Positions 1-9,720 of a stretch of 64,000 bases of DNA are shown one piece after another. The DNA lies in NCBI GenBank assembly GCA_029237695.1, contig CM055265.1, positions 82,640,447 to 82,704,446 on the forward strand, read 5' to 3'. Source of the stretch: Conchocele bisecta (taxonomy: Eukaryota > Mollusca > Bivalvia > Lucinida > Thyasiridae). Below the pieces are notes generated by a model. That model was not told where the DNA came from. It ran no database searches and saw nothing but the letters and a program-made list of their open reading frames with translations. A program made the position numbers and the translations under genes. Position 1 is the stretch's first letter. Each line of letters begins with the position of its first letter.

Positions 1-134
1 TAAAATAAATATCACTAAATGGTTATATCTGTATATCCGGCACTTGTAATTGTTAGAACTGGTGCAATAGTGACACAATTATACACTTATTTAATTCCTA
101 TAAAGAACATTTTGTGCCTACTGAGTGCATATCA
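1..134 (-). repeat. Rep-F fragment cut by the window edge
   Basis: The terminal part of Rep-F, seen by its match to the ends of the copies at 13320-13452 and 53255-53394. It reads toward the TIR with TTTGTGCCTACTGAGTG. It lies in the TRIQK intron or upstream sequence, and its left part is outside the window. Confidence 0.75.
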
Positions 135-467
135 TTTTTGTAAAAGTATCAAAATGGCAGAGGCGTCAGAACAGGTCTGGCAAGTCCGCCAACCACCGGA
201 CGAATACTTTTGGCAAACGTATGATTTTAATTGAAAATTTAGAATTCATATACATGTATACAAAAATAAAAACGGTCACAAATGTTATTATTGTTATGAA
301 CATGAACTATATGTTTTTCCCATTTTGTTGATTTGAACATTTTAGTTTCGGTATTGTTTTTCGTGTCGGCTATATCTTGTTTGGTTTATCAGCCGATGTA
401 CACATTTCTAAATATGTTTCTGCATTTTTAGCTCACCTGAGCCAAAACCTCAAGTGAGCTAAAGAAA

Positions 468-547
468 ACATAGGCTCAAGTTGGCCCGGCCTTAAATGAC
501 CTTTACTGTTGGTATTCTGTTAAAAAACAACAAACAAACAAACAAAA
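468..547 (+). repeat. SINE 3' tail with (CAAA)n end
   Basis: A short stretch with GGCCTTAAATGACCTTTACT followed by a gttaaaa-type junction and (CAAA)n. It matches the 3' end of the SINE at 8641-8943. Only the tail survives; the head is missing. Confidence 0.55.
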
Positions 548-639
548 CATAATAGTTATAGTTCACATATTGAATTTTTAATAAATTAATTTCTGCGCTG
601 GCAGACGACACAATTTAATGCAGCTTTGAAAACTTTCAG

Positions 640-725
640 GTAAACAGGATTACAAGAAGGCTAAAAAAGAACTAAAATCCAGCAGAGCACAGTCAGATTT
701 GAAGAAATCATCGACACTTGTCAAG
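640..725 (+). CDS. triqk: TRIQK-like small membrane protein, internal coding exon (partial gene)
   Basis: This exon encodes the end of the triple QxxK/R motif and the basic linker of TRIQK, a short tail-anchored ER membrane protein whose molecular function is poorly known. An acceptor (AACTTTCAG) sits just before 640 and a donor (AAG|GTATGG) at 725/726. Two bases complete a split Gly codon. The exon then reads KQDYKKAKKELKSSRAQSDL and ends LKKSSTLVK in phase 0. GKQDYKK is the invariant third QxxK/R block of vertebrate TRIQK. The upstream exon carrying the start and the first two QxxK motifs should lie left of the window; nothing in 1-639 encodes it. Joined to 2772-2861 it gives the family's C-terminal half at nearly the usual length. 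The alternative, an unrelated Lys-rich peptide, is unlikely given the matching second exon. Confidence 0.78.
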
Positions 726-825
726 GTATGGCAATTACCGGTACTGACGAAAAATAAAGAAATTATTTGAAATTTTGCATCTCTAAAGTGGCTTAGGCAG
801 AGTTCGCACTCCTAAAATCCAATCA

Positions 826-1216
826 TTATAGGTATGAATGGCCTTTTTGTGGAATTTATCGGGGTATAAACTTGGAAAAGTCGCGGGAATACTGGACGAA
901 GCGATAAAAAATTACAATTTTCGAAAATTGTAATTTTTTAATGCCTCGTCCAGTATTCCCGCAATTTTTCCAAGTTTATATCCCCGATAAATTCAACAAA
1001 AAGGCCATTCATTCCTTATAATTCCAGCATTTGAAATAAATTCATCAAGAAAATGTGTTTATTTTCCGTTTTCTTAAGAATTATTTTAACTGCGCCTCAC
1101 GGTTACGGAAAGTAGTTCGGCGTGGGAGTTTACTGGGATATAAATTTTGGACAGAGACTTGCTACGGACCAATCAAATGTTAGGGAATTGTGTAAATATT
1201 TTTGTGCTGGAATTAT
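826..1216 (-). repeat. Rep-C copy 1 (hairpin plus unique tail)
   Basis: A hairpin with arms beginning ATGGCCTTTTTGTGGAATTT and the reverse complement ending at about 1015. It is followed by a ~200-bp tail (TGCGCCTCACGGTTACGGAA). The whole unit recurs inverted at 40208-40568 and 52428-52722. The hairpin loop here holds an extra small palindrome, AATTTTCGAAAATT. Confidence 0.8.
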
Positions 1217-1217
1217 C

Positions 1218-1390
1218 GCAAAATGATTTTCAGACTAGTCCATTTATGAAAAGGAATGTTCTCAAAAATGTGAAAATTACTTGCAAAAAGTGCAGATCCT
1301 GATGAGACGGCTCACCACGAGCCGGCTCATCTGGATCTACACTATTTGCCAAGACCACTATACAGGCATGTGGGGTTGAAAGGGTTAACT
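1218..1390. repeat. Rep-W fragment
   Basis: Shares TTTCAGACTAGTCCATTTAT and the ending TTGAAAGGGTTAA with the copies at 8215-8355 and 25677-25880. Its centre carries a GAGACGGCTC/GAGCCGGCTC imperfect hairpin. Confidence 0.6.
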
Positions 1391-1599
1391 TACATTATTT
1401 TCTGAGTGAAATAATCACAATATGTGTGAAAATTGTAGCTTTAAAATCACTATAACATGATCAAGGAAATTGAATGTAGAAATAAGTATTTTTGCCTTAC
1501 GCACCCCTTTCCAAACTCGATCCACAATTCTCAACCCCCTTGGCAAGAAGTTGGCTATGCCACTGCAGTATAATGCTGTTATCTTCAGAATTGGAATTG

Positions 1600-1661
1600 A
1601 ACCCTTAGAACGGGGGAAACGAAAATTGTCGTCGGCTGTTGTTTCATATTTTACCTTTTTA
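1600..1661. repeat. Rep-D end fragment
   Basis: Begins ACCCTTAGAACGGGGGAAAC and continues TTGTCGTCGGCTGTTGTTTC, like the left ends of Rep-D at 2180 and 19988. It abuts Rep-J on the right. Confidence 0.6.
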
Positions 1662-2090
1662 TGCCCCCGCCACCGAATGGTAAGTGGGGCATATAGTGTT
1701 ACCGGCGTCGGTACGTCTCGTCCGTCCGTACGTACGTCCCAAAACCTTAACGCTCGGGTAAATGTCTTATCATTTCTGTTTCCTGACACAGATCTGCTTG
1801 ATATTTCACACACACATTGTTCTAATTGTCCTCTACCGCCCTGCGACAAATCCACGATCAACCCGCCCCTGCTAAGCCCAGGGTCAAGGTAACATACTTG
1901 GTGCATTTGTAATCTTAACGCTCGGGTAAATGTCTTATAATTTCTGTTTCCTTGCACTCATCTGCTTGATATTTCACACACGCATTGATTTAATGGTCCT
2001 CTACCACCCTGTGATAAATACACGATCGACTCGCCCCCGCTAAGCCCAGGGTCAAGGTCACCAATAACCACTCCCAGACACATTTACAGA
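1661..2090. repeat. Rep-J copy with internal direct duplication
   Basis: Starts TTATGCCCCCGCCACCGAAT and GGGGCATATAGTGTTACC, then CGTCCGT/CGTACGT simple repeats. It is followed by two direct copies (about 1746-1890 and 1912-2062) of a ~150-bp block with AACGCTCGGGTAAATGTCTT and GCTAAGCCCAGGGTCAAGGT. A second copy of the family is at 16088-16425. Open frames over this stretch on both strands have no recognisable protein. Confidence 0.7.
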
Positions 2091-2179
2091 TTTTTATTTT
2101 TAATTGATACGTTTTACAATGATTACAAACAAGCGCGAGAGCACTGTTAAAATGCTTTTGTTGGCACAGATGGAGGCTC

Positions 2180-2410
2180 AACCCTTAGACCGCTATCTTA
2201 ATTTATTTGTCGTCTGCTGTTTATTTTCCATTTTTGTCATCAAAAACATGCTTTGACTGCACTTAAGAATAATTTTCAACATGCTTTGACAGCACTTCAG
2301 AATCATTTCCATAGGAAGTGCTGTCAAACCATGTTTTTATTGAGAAATAAGGCAAGATATAAAAGCAACAGCAGACGACAATTGTTGTGAGTAGCGATCT
2401 AAGGGTTAAA
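2180..2410. repeat. Rep-D fold-back element
   Basis: Terminal ACCCTTAGA / CTAAGGGTT and subterminal TTGTCGTCTGCTG / CAGCAGACGACAA inverted repeats enclose a near-palindrome of TGACAGCACTTCAGAATCAT. Other copies are at 19988-20195 and 62551-62733, and one is split at 52381-52790. Confidence 0.75.
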
Positions 2411-2457
2411 GGAGGAAACCAGAGTACACGTACCTGGCAGTAACTCACTTAACCAGT

Positions 2458-2630
2458 CTGGGCCCGGTTGTTCAAAACACCAGTTAGCTTAACGGACTGT
2501 TAAATCCTTAACAGACTGTTAAATCCTTAACTGAATGGTTAAAATCTCAGTTAAAACAGAGATTTTAACCATTCAGTTAAGGATTTAACAGTCCGTTAAG
2601 CTAACGGATGTTTTGAGCAACCGGGCCCAG
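2458..2630. mobile_element. 173-bp fold-back MITE with CTGGGCCCGG ends
   Basis: The ends are exact inverted repeats, CTGGGCCCGG and CCGGGCCCAG. The inner arms carry AACGGACTGTTAAATCCTTA and its complement, so nearly the whole unit can form one hairpin. I saw no other copy in the window. It lies about 140 bp before the last TRIQK exon, in the intron. Confidence 0.75.
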
Positions 2631-2771
2631 GCGACCACCATAACATTATTGCACATACTGCTCAGGTCAAGGATTAAACCTTGGGCCGCATTGGTCAGAA
2701 GAGCGTTTGTTATGGATTGTGCTAACCAGACAACTGAACATTCTTATGGAGACATGCATTTATATTTTCAG

Positions 2772-2861
2772 GATGCACTGACAATACTCGGTACATTCGT
2801 GATGTTGGTGATCGTCGTCTATTTTGGACTGTTTTGGTATTTGAATAAGGACCAGTCGTGA
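2772..2861 (+). CDS. triqk: TRIQK-like small membrane protein, last coding exon
   Basis: Encodes the single transmembrane segment and short tail of TRIQK. The acceptor TATATTTTCAG ends at 2771. The exon begins in phase 0 with DALTILGTFVMLVIVVYFGL, continues FWYLNKDQS and stops at TGA (2859-2861). About 20 hydrophobic residues form the membrane anchor, matching the position of the anchor in vertebrate TRIQK, where a Lys-acidic pair also sits just before it (here VKDAL across the splice). The tail is shorter than in vertebrates. The phase matches the exon at 640-725, which is independent support for the pairing. The next AATAAA on this strand is at 3571-3576, inside a Rep-A element. Reading the exon from an in-frame ATG at 2613 would cross the 173-bp MITE and is rejected. 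Confidence 0.8.
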   Translation, partial: DALTILGTFVMLVIVVYFGLFWYLNKDQS

Positions 2862-3041
2862 CACCAGCTTCGTCCGTTAGACTCGACCGATACCAAACTG
2901 TTCAGACTTACATGATCATCCAGGAATGTGTTCCGTTTCATGGAACTGTTGTATGTGCGATAACTATATTATTGTGTTCAGCACCGGACAGCAAGCTATG
3001 TTTTGCAGTTAAGTGTGGATCTTCATTTGTAACAGTCATTT

Positions 3042-3345
3042 AACCTTTTCAACCGGACAGACCATAAACCCAACATTTCAAACAATGTAGGCTTGTAACG
3101 AGCCGTCTCATCAGTATCTGCAGAGTTTGTCCATATTTTTAAAGTTTTGAAACCAAATCACTTTCCAACATTGCAAGCACTGTAGATCCAGATGAGCTGG
3201 CTCATTTTTAGCCGTCTCGTCAGTATCTGCAGTCTTTGTCATTATTTTTAAGATTTTGATACCAAATCCCGTTTTCTGATTAATGAAATAGTATAAAATC
3301 AACAGGCAATGTACCATATATTTGTGGGGTGAAAGGGTTAAGCCA
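3042..3345. repeat. Rep-W-related copy in the TRIQK 3' flank
   Basis: Bounded by AACCTTTTCAACC and GGTGAAAGGGTTAA. Inside are two direct copies of AGCCGTCTC.TCAGTATCTGC about 110 bp apart. It probably overlaps the TRIQK 3' untranslated region. Confidence 0.5.
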
Positions 3346-3455
3346 TATCTGATGATGTCATTATGGGTCGTGTTTAAAGAATATGTCATATGTCAATATG
3401 ATTGATGGCTGTGAATGAAATGGGGCTTATGGCATTTGTGGATATTCAAACTTCT

Positions 3456-3710
3456 GGGGGCCGTTTCACTAAACTTTGTACGACTAAAAGGTTCGTAAGT
3501 GCAAATTTAGGATCGTCTGGAAATTGCAATTTATGGATTTACATTTATTGAGCATAAGCAGCCTATGCTCAATAAATGTAAAGTATGCAGCCTATGCTCA
3601 ATACATGTAAATCCATCACTTGTTTACAAGAAAACTTGTTAATGTGACGTTATCATAATTTTCCGCTTACGAACATTTTAGTCGTACGAAGTTTAGTGAA
3701 ACGGGGCCCA
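3456..3710 (+). mobile_element. Rep-A MITE copy 1
   Basis: Left end GGGGGCCGTTTCACTAAAC, right end GTTTAGTGAAACGGGGCCC. The centre is the hairpin GAGCATAAGCAGCCTATGCTC with an extra partial duplication of CAGCCTATGCTCAATA. The two arms differ subterminally (aggatcgtctgg versus ttatgatagtctg), which gives the family an orientation. It supplies the first AATAAA after the TRIQK stop. Confidence 0.85.
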
Positions 3711-3736
3711 GATCTTCTAGCGTGATAATTGACTGA

Positions 3737-3843
3737 ATGGCGAGTAGTGCTGGTCCTGATCAGACTGTGCTGATGCGCAGGCTGATCTGGAGCTACAATG
3801 GTCACAGAACCCATCAGCCACATTTCTCCAGTCACAGCCACAT
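3737..3843. repeat. Rep-H fragment
   Basis: Right part of Rep-H: TCCTGATCAGACTGTGC and GATCTGGAGCTACAATGGTC, ending ATTTCTCCAGTCACAGCCAC. Confidence 0.75.
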
Positions 3844-4340
3844 TTTAGCAATTTTTGTGCTGTTAAACTCATGCGCTTGAACATCATTTCTTTCATTGAA
3901 TCGCTGTACATGTATTTTGTAATTAATGTTGATTCCTACAATTACTTCTCTCCGTAAAATACAATACATTTATCAATTTTTTGTCATGTAATTTTCATAA
4001 AGAGTCAGGCCTAGTGAGCTCAGCTCATGCTCAACCAATCTGGTGCTGATGCTTTACTCAAGGAGAAGAATTCACATAAGCTCTTCGAGCTTGTTTTCTA
4101 ATCCTTATTCACTGTTACTTTATATGTATTTTGATCCATATATATACATGTATATTATTTGAAATAAATATTGTTTAAACTAACCAATCTGGGACAGTGA
4201 TTAGAAAATGTTCTGATCATGTTCTTGATATCTGTACTGAAATTAAGGCAGTTTGATCGGCCAAGACTGAGCACGGCTCAGCATTGGCAAATCAAATTTC
4301 CTGATTTTGGTATGAGATAGAGTACATGCTAAAATGTTCT

Positions 4341-4600
4341 ATCACCAAAATTGCTAAGCATACTTATCTAGCCAAGTCTACTTTGAGGGAGTAATCATTT
4401 ATTTTTCCCGAAATGCATTATTTCATATAGAACTAACGACTGCATATATTTGATGATTAAAAGTATGCAGAATTATTATACTGAATTTATTACATTATCA
4501 CAGCCTTAATGGCTGTGATAATGTAATAAATTCAGTATAATAAAAAGTAATAACTTTATCCTTAAATTTAAAATTACACCCTCAAAGTATACTAATTTGC
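4341..4600. mobile_element. Rep-E fold-back element
   Basis: The central hairpin is TTACATTATCACAGCC / GGCTGTGATAATGTAA. The flanking arms have GCATATATTTGATGATTAAA and the outer ends TTTGAGGGAGTAATCATTTA / CCCTCAAAGTATAC. Other copies are at 18399, 25061 (split), 46112 and 53963. Confidence 0.8.
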
Positions 4601-4830
4601 AAAGGGTTGAGGAAGTTTTTAACATAATTTAAATTTCCGCCAGCAAACATTTGAAAAAAAGAAGAAGAAAATGCTAAATATTAATAAACTTATTAAGTGG
4701 ATTTATTACTTTGACAAGTCCCCCAATCAGTTTCCATATTACTTCACCAGTAAATAGTGTAAAATAGTGTACCACAGTGTGTTTTCACAGAACCGCTTTC
4801 AAAACCTACCAGCACACAGACGATTTCCAG
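4601..4830. repeat. Rep-B partial copy
   Basis: TTGAGGAAGTTTTTAACATA followed by CCATATTACTTCACCAGTAA and CTTTCAAAACCTACC. It matches the right two-thirds of Rep-B at 12229-12750 and 33284-33795 but is more diverged. It begins where Rep-E ends. Confidence 0.7.
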
Positions 4831-4939
4831 CACCATGAACGTTGGCTGACTTTTGAATAAAAAAATGACCAGTTTTAGGATATTTTTAGGCATTAAATAA
4901 ATAGAAAATTTGTTGCTTTTCATATGATAATCGATTCAT

Positions 4940-6160
4940 TTTTAGCCAGGTTTTTTGAAAAAAAATCCAGGCTATTGGATTGGCGAAAGCTGGGCGGGCG
5001 GGCGAGCGGCGGGCGGCGGGCGGCGGGCGGCGGGCGGCGTCCACAATCAATGTTACGTTTTCGTGTTTGAGTCCATTTCTTTGTTACTGTACCACCTAGG
5101 ACCACCAAACTTTCACAGCTTCATAATCAAGGGGTGCCCACCACATATCACTATCCAACATGTTACTTTTTTTTAACTTCACCCATTTTTCCGCGCTGTC
5201 GACTTAGCCATTTTCAATGTTAAGTTTTCGCGTTTACAATGTTAAGTTTTCGTGTTTAAGTCCATTTCTTTGGTACTGTACCACCTAGGACCACCAAACT
5301 TTCACAGCTTCATAATCAAGGGGTACCCACCACATATCACTCATATCCAACATGTTACTTTTTTTTTAACTTGACCCATTTTTTTCGCGCAGTCGACTTA
5401 GCCATTTTCAATGTTAACTTTTCGCGTTTACAATGTTAAGTTTTCGTGTTTAAGTCCATTTCTTTGGTACTGTACCACCTAGGACCACCAAACTTTCACA
5501 GCTTCATAACCAAGGAGTGCCTACCACATACAACTATCCAACATGTGACCATTTTTTTACCTTCACCTATTATTTCTACGTAATTGACTTAGCCATTTTC
5601 AACGTTAACTTTTTAATGTACGTTTGGTTAAATATTTTGGTTAAAACTTTTAACGTTATACTATATCTCTGAAACTGCTTCGCCCATTACCTTGAAACTT
5701 CACATGGGTGTTTATCATCATCCATATTTTCATTCTAACCCCCAACCGTGCGGCCCCTGTGCCCAATGTCAAGGTCAAATTACTTTGAATTTTTTTGTTA
5801 AAGTTTTTTTGTGTACTATATCTCTGCAACTGCTTCACCTATTACCTTGATACTTCACATGGGTGTTTATCATCATTGTCGCACCCGCTTGCGGAAAGCG
5901 CAATATCGTCGGCATTTTGGCATACGTCCGTGCGTCCGTCCGTTGTCCGTCCGTCCGTGTGTCCGGTTAAAGTTTTTTCGTTAAAGTTTTTCCATCTACT
6001 ACATGTATATCTATTTTTTTAGTGTCCATGCCTCGCCCCAAGGCGCGACATGCAGGACACGGCCATCTAGTCTACAAAAAGTGGGTATAATTATGTTATC
6101 CAAGTGTCAATGCTTGGAAAAAACCTGGCCTTCGTGGCTTTGCCTCGTTTCTTGTTTATA
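4940..6160. repeat. Compound dispersed repeat with GC-rich head and three ~190-bp tandem units
   Basis: The head is AGCCAGGTTTTTTGAAAAAA and a GGCGGGC run (5000-5040). Three direct units (about 5068-5260, 5261-5455 and 5456-5600) share TACTGTACCACCTAGGACCA and AACTTTCACAGCTTCATAA. Two further direct units (5660-5730 and 5816-5880) share TTCACATGGGTGTTTATCAT, followed by CCGT repeats (5925-5965). The end, AACCTGGCCTTCGTGGCTTT, mirrors the first bases. I could not assign a transposon class and see no protein domain. Confidence 0.55.
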
Positions 6161-6220
6161 GAATGAACAGCACACGCCGTATTTTCACAAGTGGCAAAGC
6201 CATGCTGTAGAGTTTAGGCT

Positions 6221-6614
6221 ACAAAAAATTAATGTTTAGATTCTCATCCCCGCCCGCCCTTAATAAAATGGCCCGCCCAAGGGTTTTTTATTTTAAAAAA
6301 AATAAAAAAATAATAAATTAAATTAAAAAACATTTGGTAAAATTTACAAGAATGATGCTGCCCACGTATTATACTGCTCCCACAGCTTTTTATCTGAGTG
6401 CTTTACGTAGCGCAATACAGCAACACCGGAACCCGCCCCCTCCAGATTAGCAATACTTCAATATGAACATGTTATTACAAAACACTATTGTATCAACTGC
6501 GCCTTGCCGTTCAACACCTCGTTTTAGCATTGCCTGAAAATAAAAAATAAAAGTGTCCCACCCGCCCCATTTTTCCCCAAAATTTGGATGAGAATCTAAA
6601 CATTAATTTTTTGT
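6221..6614. mobile_element. 394-bp non-autonomous DNA transposon with perfect 29-bp TIRs
   Basis: ACAAAAAATTAATGTTTAGA plus TTCTCATCC (6221-6249) is repeated exactly inverted at 6586-6614. The interior is A/T-rich at the left and has CCCGCCC motifs near both ends, with no coding capacity. I saw one copy only. No clear target duplication; the right end abuts Rep-F. Confidence 0.75.
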
Positions 6615-6618
6615 CGCC

Positions 6619-7105
6619 TTAAGGTATGTACATCATAACATGCCCACTCAGTAGGCACAAAATGTTCATAAGTGTATAAGTGTGTCACTATTCCACCAGT
6701 TCCAAAAATTACGAGTGCCCGCTATACAGATATAATCATTTAGTAATATTTATTTTACTGATAGTGACACGCAAATGAGGCATGATATTTTTTAATTAGT
6801 CGTATTAATTAAATGCGTCGCCTGAAAAAATAATATTTCCGACAGATAAAGTATGATCATTGCACATCAAAAAATAAATACAGAGAATACATAGTAATGT
6901 CTGTTAACATTGTAAAGAAACACGAGTATCGCCCCTGCTGTTCAGTGTGGAAATGTTTGTCTGATATAAAATGTATAATAATGCTGATCAATACGTGGGT
7001 AATGGTGAATGAATGTTTATTTTGAAAATGTCATATCTACAGAATATACAAAACTATCTATCTGGCATTGTGTGCCTACTTTAATAGTGGTCATGTACCT
7101 TTAAG
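6619..7105 (+). mobile_element. Rep-F full-length copy
   Basis: Starts CTTAAGGTATGTACATCATA, a small duplication inside the TIR, and ends TCATGTACCTTTAAG. The interior has GTGTCACTATTCCACCAGTT, a GTTAACATTGTAAAGAAACA block and AATACGTGGGTAATGGTGAA. No open frame. Confidence 0.8.
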
Positions 7106-7498
7106 TTACATTGTAACTTGCTTGGTATTCACATGATTCACAAGAAATTGAAAATGTATCCTTTATAAAATCCATTTTGTCTGGTAGTGTCTGCAGAAGT
7201 ATACTAGACATAAGCATGATAAACAAGAAAGTGTGTTGATTATCTGAAGATCAAATTGTTATTTGGCACAGGGACCATACATACATCTTTGTCCCAGTTT
7301 TGCGTTATAACTCGTACAATATTTCAGTTTACAGGAGCAGTAATTTAACAGGATTTACAATATTTGTGCACAGAGTAGCTTCCCTTGGTTCATAATCCAG
7401 AATTGACTTGTGCTCTAGAGCAGGCATGAATCCTCTATTAATTTGCCAAGTTTATATTTTAATCCACTTTTTACGTGGAAAGATCTAGCTGATTACTT

Positions 7499-7607
7499 TT
7501 CTTAATTTATCACCCAAAGTGTATGTTGTTACCACTCAGTTGAACCGTCTCGTCGAGACGGTTCAACTGAGTGGTAACAACATATACTTTTGATAAGAAA
7601 TAAGAAA
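7499..7607. mobile_element. Rep-P palindrome copy 1
   Basis: Arms AAAGTGTATGTTGTTACCAC and onward to GAACCGTCTCG meet at TCGA and read back to AACAACATATACTTT with one mismatch. Outer flanks ctta..ttat / ataagaaataag extend the pairing. Related palindromes are at 38080 and 62914. Confidence 0.8.
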
Positions 7608-7695
7608 ACTTATAGAAAATAATTATTTGTATTTTTGGAAAGTTGACGATCATCTTATTTGCAATTGAGAATCTTCATCCTTCTCTATCTCGGTA

Positions 7696-7821
7696 ATGCC
7701 TGAACCCACTCCTGCTCTAGTGAGAATATGTACAATTATATTGGTGGGTGGCAGGTGGGAGCATGCGATGGGTAATTTAACGATCGGGATTCATCCTTAC
7801 CAGAATCGCGAGTGGAGTCCA
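7696..7821 (+). repeat. SINE left part, interrupted by Rep-A
   Basis: CGATCGGGATTCATCCTTAC aligns with the head of the SINE at 14356. The SINE continues at 8060 after the Rep-A insertion. Confidence 0.55.
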
Positions 7822-8059
7822 GGGGGCCGTTTCACTAAACTTCATATGACTAAAATGTTCGTAAGTGCAAAATTATGATAGTCTGTAAATGTCACATTAA
7901 CAATGTTTTATTGTAAACAATTATTGGATTTACATGTACATGTATTGAGCATATGCAGCCTATGCTCGATAAATTTAAATTCATCAATTTAAATTTGCAG
8001 ACGATCCTATTTGCACTTACGAACATTTTAGTCGTACAAAGTTTAGTGAAACAGGCCCC
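7822..8059 (-). mobile_element. Rep-A MITE copy 2, inserted in a SINE
   Basis: Both ends are intact (GGGGGCCGTTTCACTAAAC / GTTTAGTGAAACAGGCCCC). The type-2 arm comes first, so the orientation is reversed. The palindrome centre is slightly degraded (TTGAGCATATGCAGCCTATG). Confidence 0.85.
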
Positions 8060-8185
8060 TGGTTTGGCCCTCACATATGTCTTAGGCATTCTTGTATGTG
8101 ACAGTTGAATCTGGTTATACCCCTTATGTGAGTAACTTGGTTATGGTCTGGCGGATGAGGTGTAGGGTGGGAGGGGATTTTCACC
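8060..8185 (+). repeat. SINE right part after the Rep-A insertion
   Basis: TGGTTTGGCCCTCACATATG and CTTGTATGTGACAGTTGAAT correspond to TTTGGCCCTCATGTACATTT and CTTGTATGTGAGAGTTGAGT in the SINE at 14356. Confidence 0.55.
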
Positions 8186-8214
8186 CCTAAGTAACTGGAA
8201 TGGATTTTAATATG

Positions 8215-8600
8215 TTAATTTTGCAACCAATTCAACCATCACAAAATTTTCAGACCAGTCCATTTATGAAAAGGGTGTGTTTTTGTTCTCAAAATTGTGA
8301 AAACTACACTTTTTGCCAATACTATACAGGCCTGTGGTGTTGCAAGTGTTAAGGAAAGTTTTATGTTTCGATCATTCATTGGATTATCATTTGATAGCCA
8401 CTTAACCCTTTCAATATGGTATGTTTGCAAACTTTGTAGACCCAGATGGGTCATCTGATCAGGATGTGCACTCTTTACAAAGATTTTCTGATTTTTACAA
8501 CATTACCTTTTTCTGCCTAATAAAATAGTCTGTAATTTAAATGGAAGAAAGTGTCCATTGAACATTATTGGGAGATAATGTGTTAACATTGGTGATGGTC
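8215..8600. repeat. Rep-W copies (two adjoining halves)
   Basis: TTTTCAGACCAGTCCATTTA through TGTGGTGTTGCAAGTGTTAA, then AACCCTTTCAATATGG onward. Sequences flanking this block on both sides (about 8136-8185 and 8590-8640) share GGATGAGGTGTAGGGTGG, suggesting a duplication around the insertion. Confidence 0.55.
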
Positions 8601-8640
8601 TGGTGGATGAGGTGTAGGGTGGTGGGGAGGGGTATTCAGT

Positions 8641-8943
8641 ATAATTAGGTGGGTGGTTGGTCGGGCGAATGCGACGGTGTACATTCAAAGTAAGGATTCT
8701 TACTTATAGGAATCACGATTTGCCTGGTTTGGCCCTCAGGTGCGTTTTTATCTTTGGCTCTTTTGTTACCTGGGTGTTGAATTAGGTTATTGCCCATTAT
8801 AAAAGTAGTAAGAGTATTACTGATCCTACTGCTTATTGGAGAGGGTCAAGTGATTCTGGTTTGACCCTATTGACCCGGCCTTCAATGACCTTAGCTGTTG
8901 ATAGGCCATTAAACCCCAACAAACAAACAAACAAACAAAAAAA
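8641..8943 (+). repeat. SINE copy with (CAAA)n tail
   Basis: TGGTTTGGCCCTCAGGTGCG is followed by TTGACCCGGCCTTCAATGAC, CTTAGCTGTTGATAGGCCAT and AAACCCCAAC(AAAC)n. The 3' part resembles the conserved 3' domain of molluscan SINEs (from memory). Confidence 0.65.
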
Positions 8944-9074
8944 CAGTAAATAATTGGGGGTCATCTGTCAGTTTGTAGAACAGATATGGTTTTGTTGTCC
9001 ATGCGACAGTATATTTAGACCTTGTGGGTATAACATGTACGGTGGGGTAGGGTACCGCTCTCTCTTAGCTATTT

Positions 9075-9152
9075 TTATGCCCTCGATCTCCGTAGAGCCA
9101 GGAGGAATATAATGTTTGGACTGTATGTCTGTCCATCCGCGCATCCATTTCA
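9075..9152. repeat. Rep-J-like fragment
   Basis: TTTTATGCCCTCGATCTCCG then GTATGTCTGTCCATCCG, a diverged TATGCCC / CCGTCC head. Confidence 0.4.
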
Positions 9153-9323
9153 GACTCGGACATGTGACACAAAATAAAATGCCCATTAAAAAAATCCCAT
9201 TACCCCACCCATTTGGTCTCGTATTGTACTGTGCTATCTGTATAGACAGTCAAATATGAGACCAAGTGGGTGGGGTAATGGGATTTTTTAATAGGCATTT
9301 TTTTGGTGTCACATGGCCGAGTC
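9153..9323. mobile_element. 171-bp fold-back element
   Basis: Ends GACTCGGACATGTGACAC / GTGTCACATGGCCGAGTC. Inner arms CCCATTACCCCACCCATTTG and its complement; loop about 30 nt. A degraded arm-like piece recurs at 27755-27800 (ATGCCCATTAAAAAATCCCA). Confidence 0.75.
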
Positions 9324-9424
9324 GTACACCTGTGGTTAAGAAGTGTGACGGATTTTCTCCAACCACAGTGACTAATTATCACATTTTTTGGATTAGGCTC
9401 TCATAGTAGCTTTACTTATAGCAC

Positions 9425-9653
9425 GGGCCCGTTTCACTAAACTTTGTAAGATAAAAATGTTGTACAAAGATTTTATAATTTTATAATTTTACTTAACACA
9501 TTAATGCGGTTCACTAATGCTGCCATTTACTACCTACGTGTAGGGGTTACTACATTGGAAGACATTCCCAAAATATTTCTCAAATTTGGTTGCAATATTT
9601 TAGTTTTGTACTTACAAACTTTTAGTCGTACAAAGTTTAGTGAAACGGGCCCC
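9425..9653. mobile_element. Rep-A MITE copy 3 (ends only, diverged interior)
   Basis: Ends GGGCCCGTTTCACTAAACTT and GTTTAGTGAAACGGGCCCC are good, but the central hairpin is missing and the interior is unlike other copies. Either a deletion derivative or a distinct subfamily. Confidence 0.65.
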
Positions 9654-9720
9654 AGGTTTGTAGCTTTAGTATGTACATGTACTTCTATATTTCTTGTTAT
9701 TAGATCTACTTAGTTAAGTT

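Larger units (their letters stand above)
726..2771 (+). other. TRIQK intron (about 2.05 kb)
   Basis: Phase-0 intron between the two TRIQK exons, from GTATGG to a strong acceptor (TATATTTTCAG). It is filled with Rep-C, Rep-W, Rep-J, Rep-D and a 173-bp fold-back, and I saw no further exon in it. Confidence 0.65.

Noticed and set aside
1415..1957. 180-codon and 140-codon frames on opposite strands
   Set aside because: Both lie in Rep-D/Rep-J repeat sequence with no recognisable domain.
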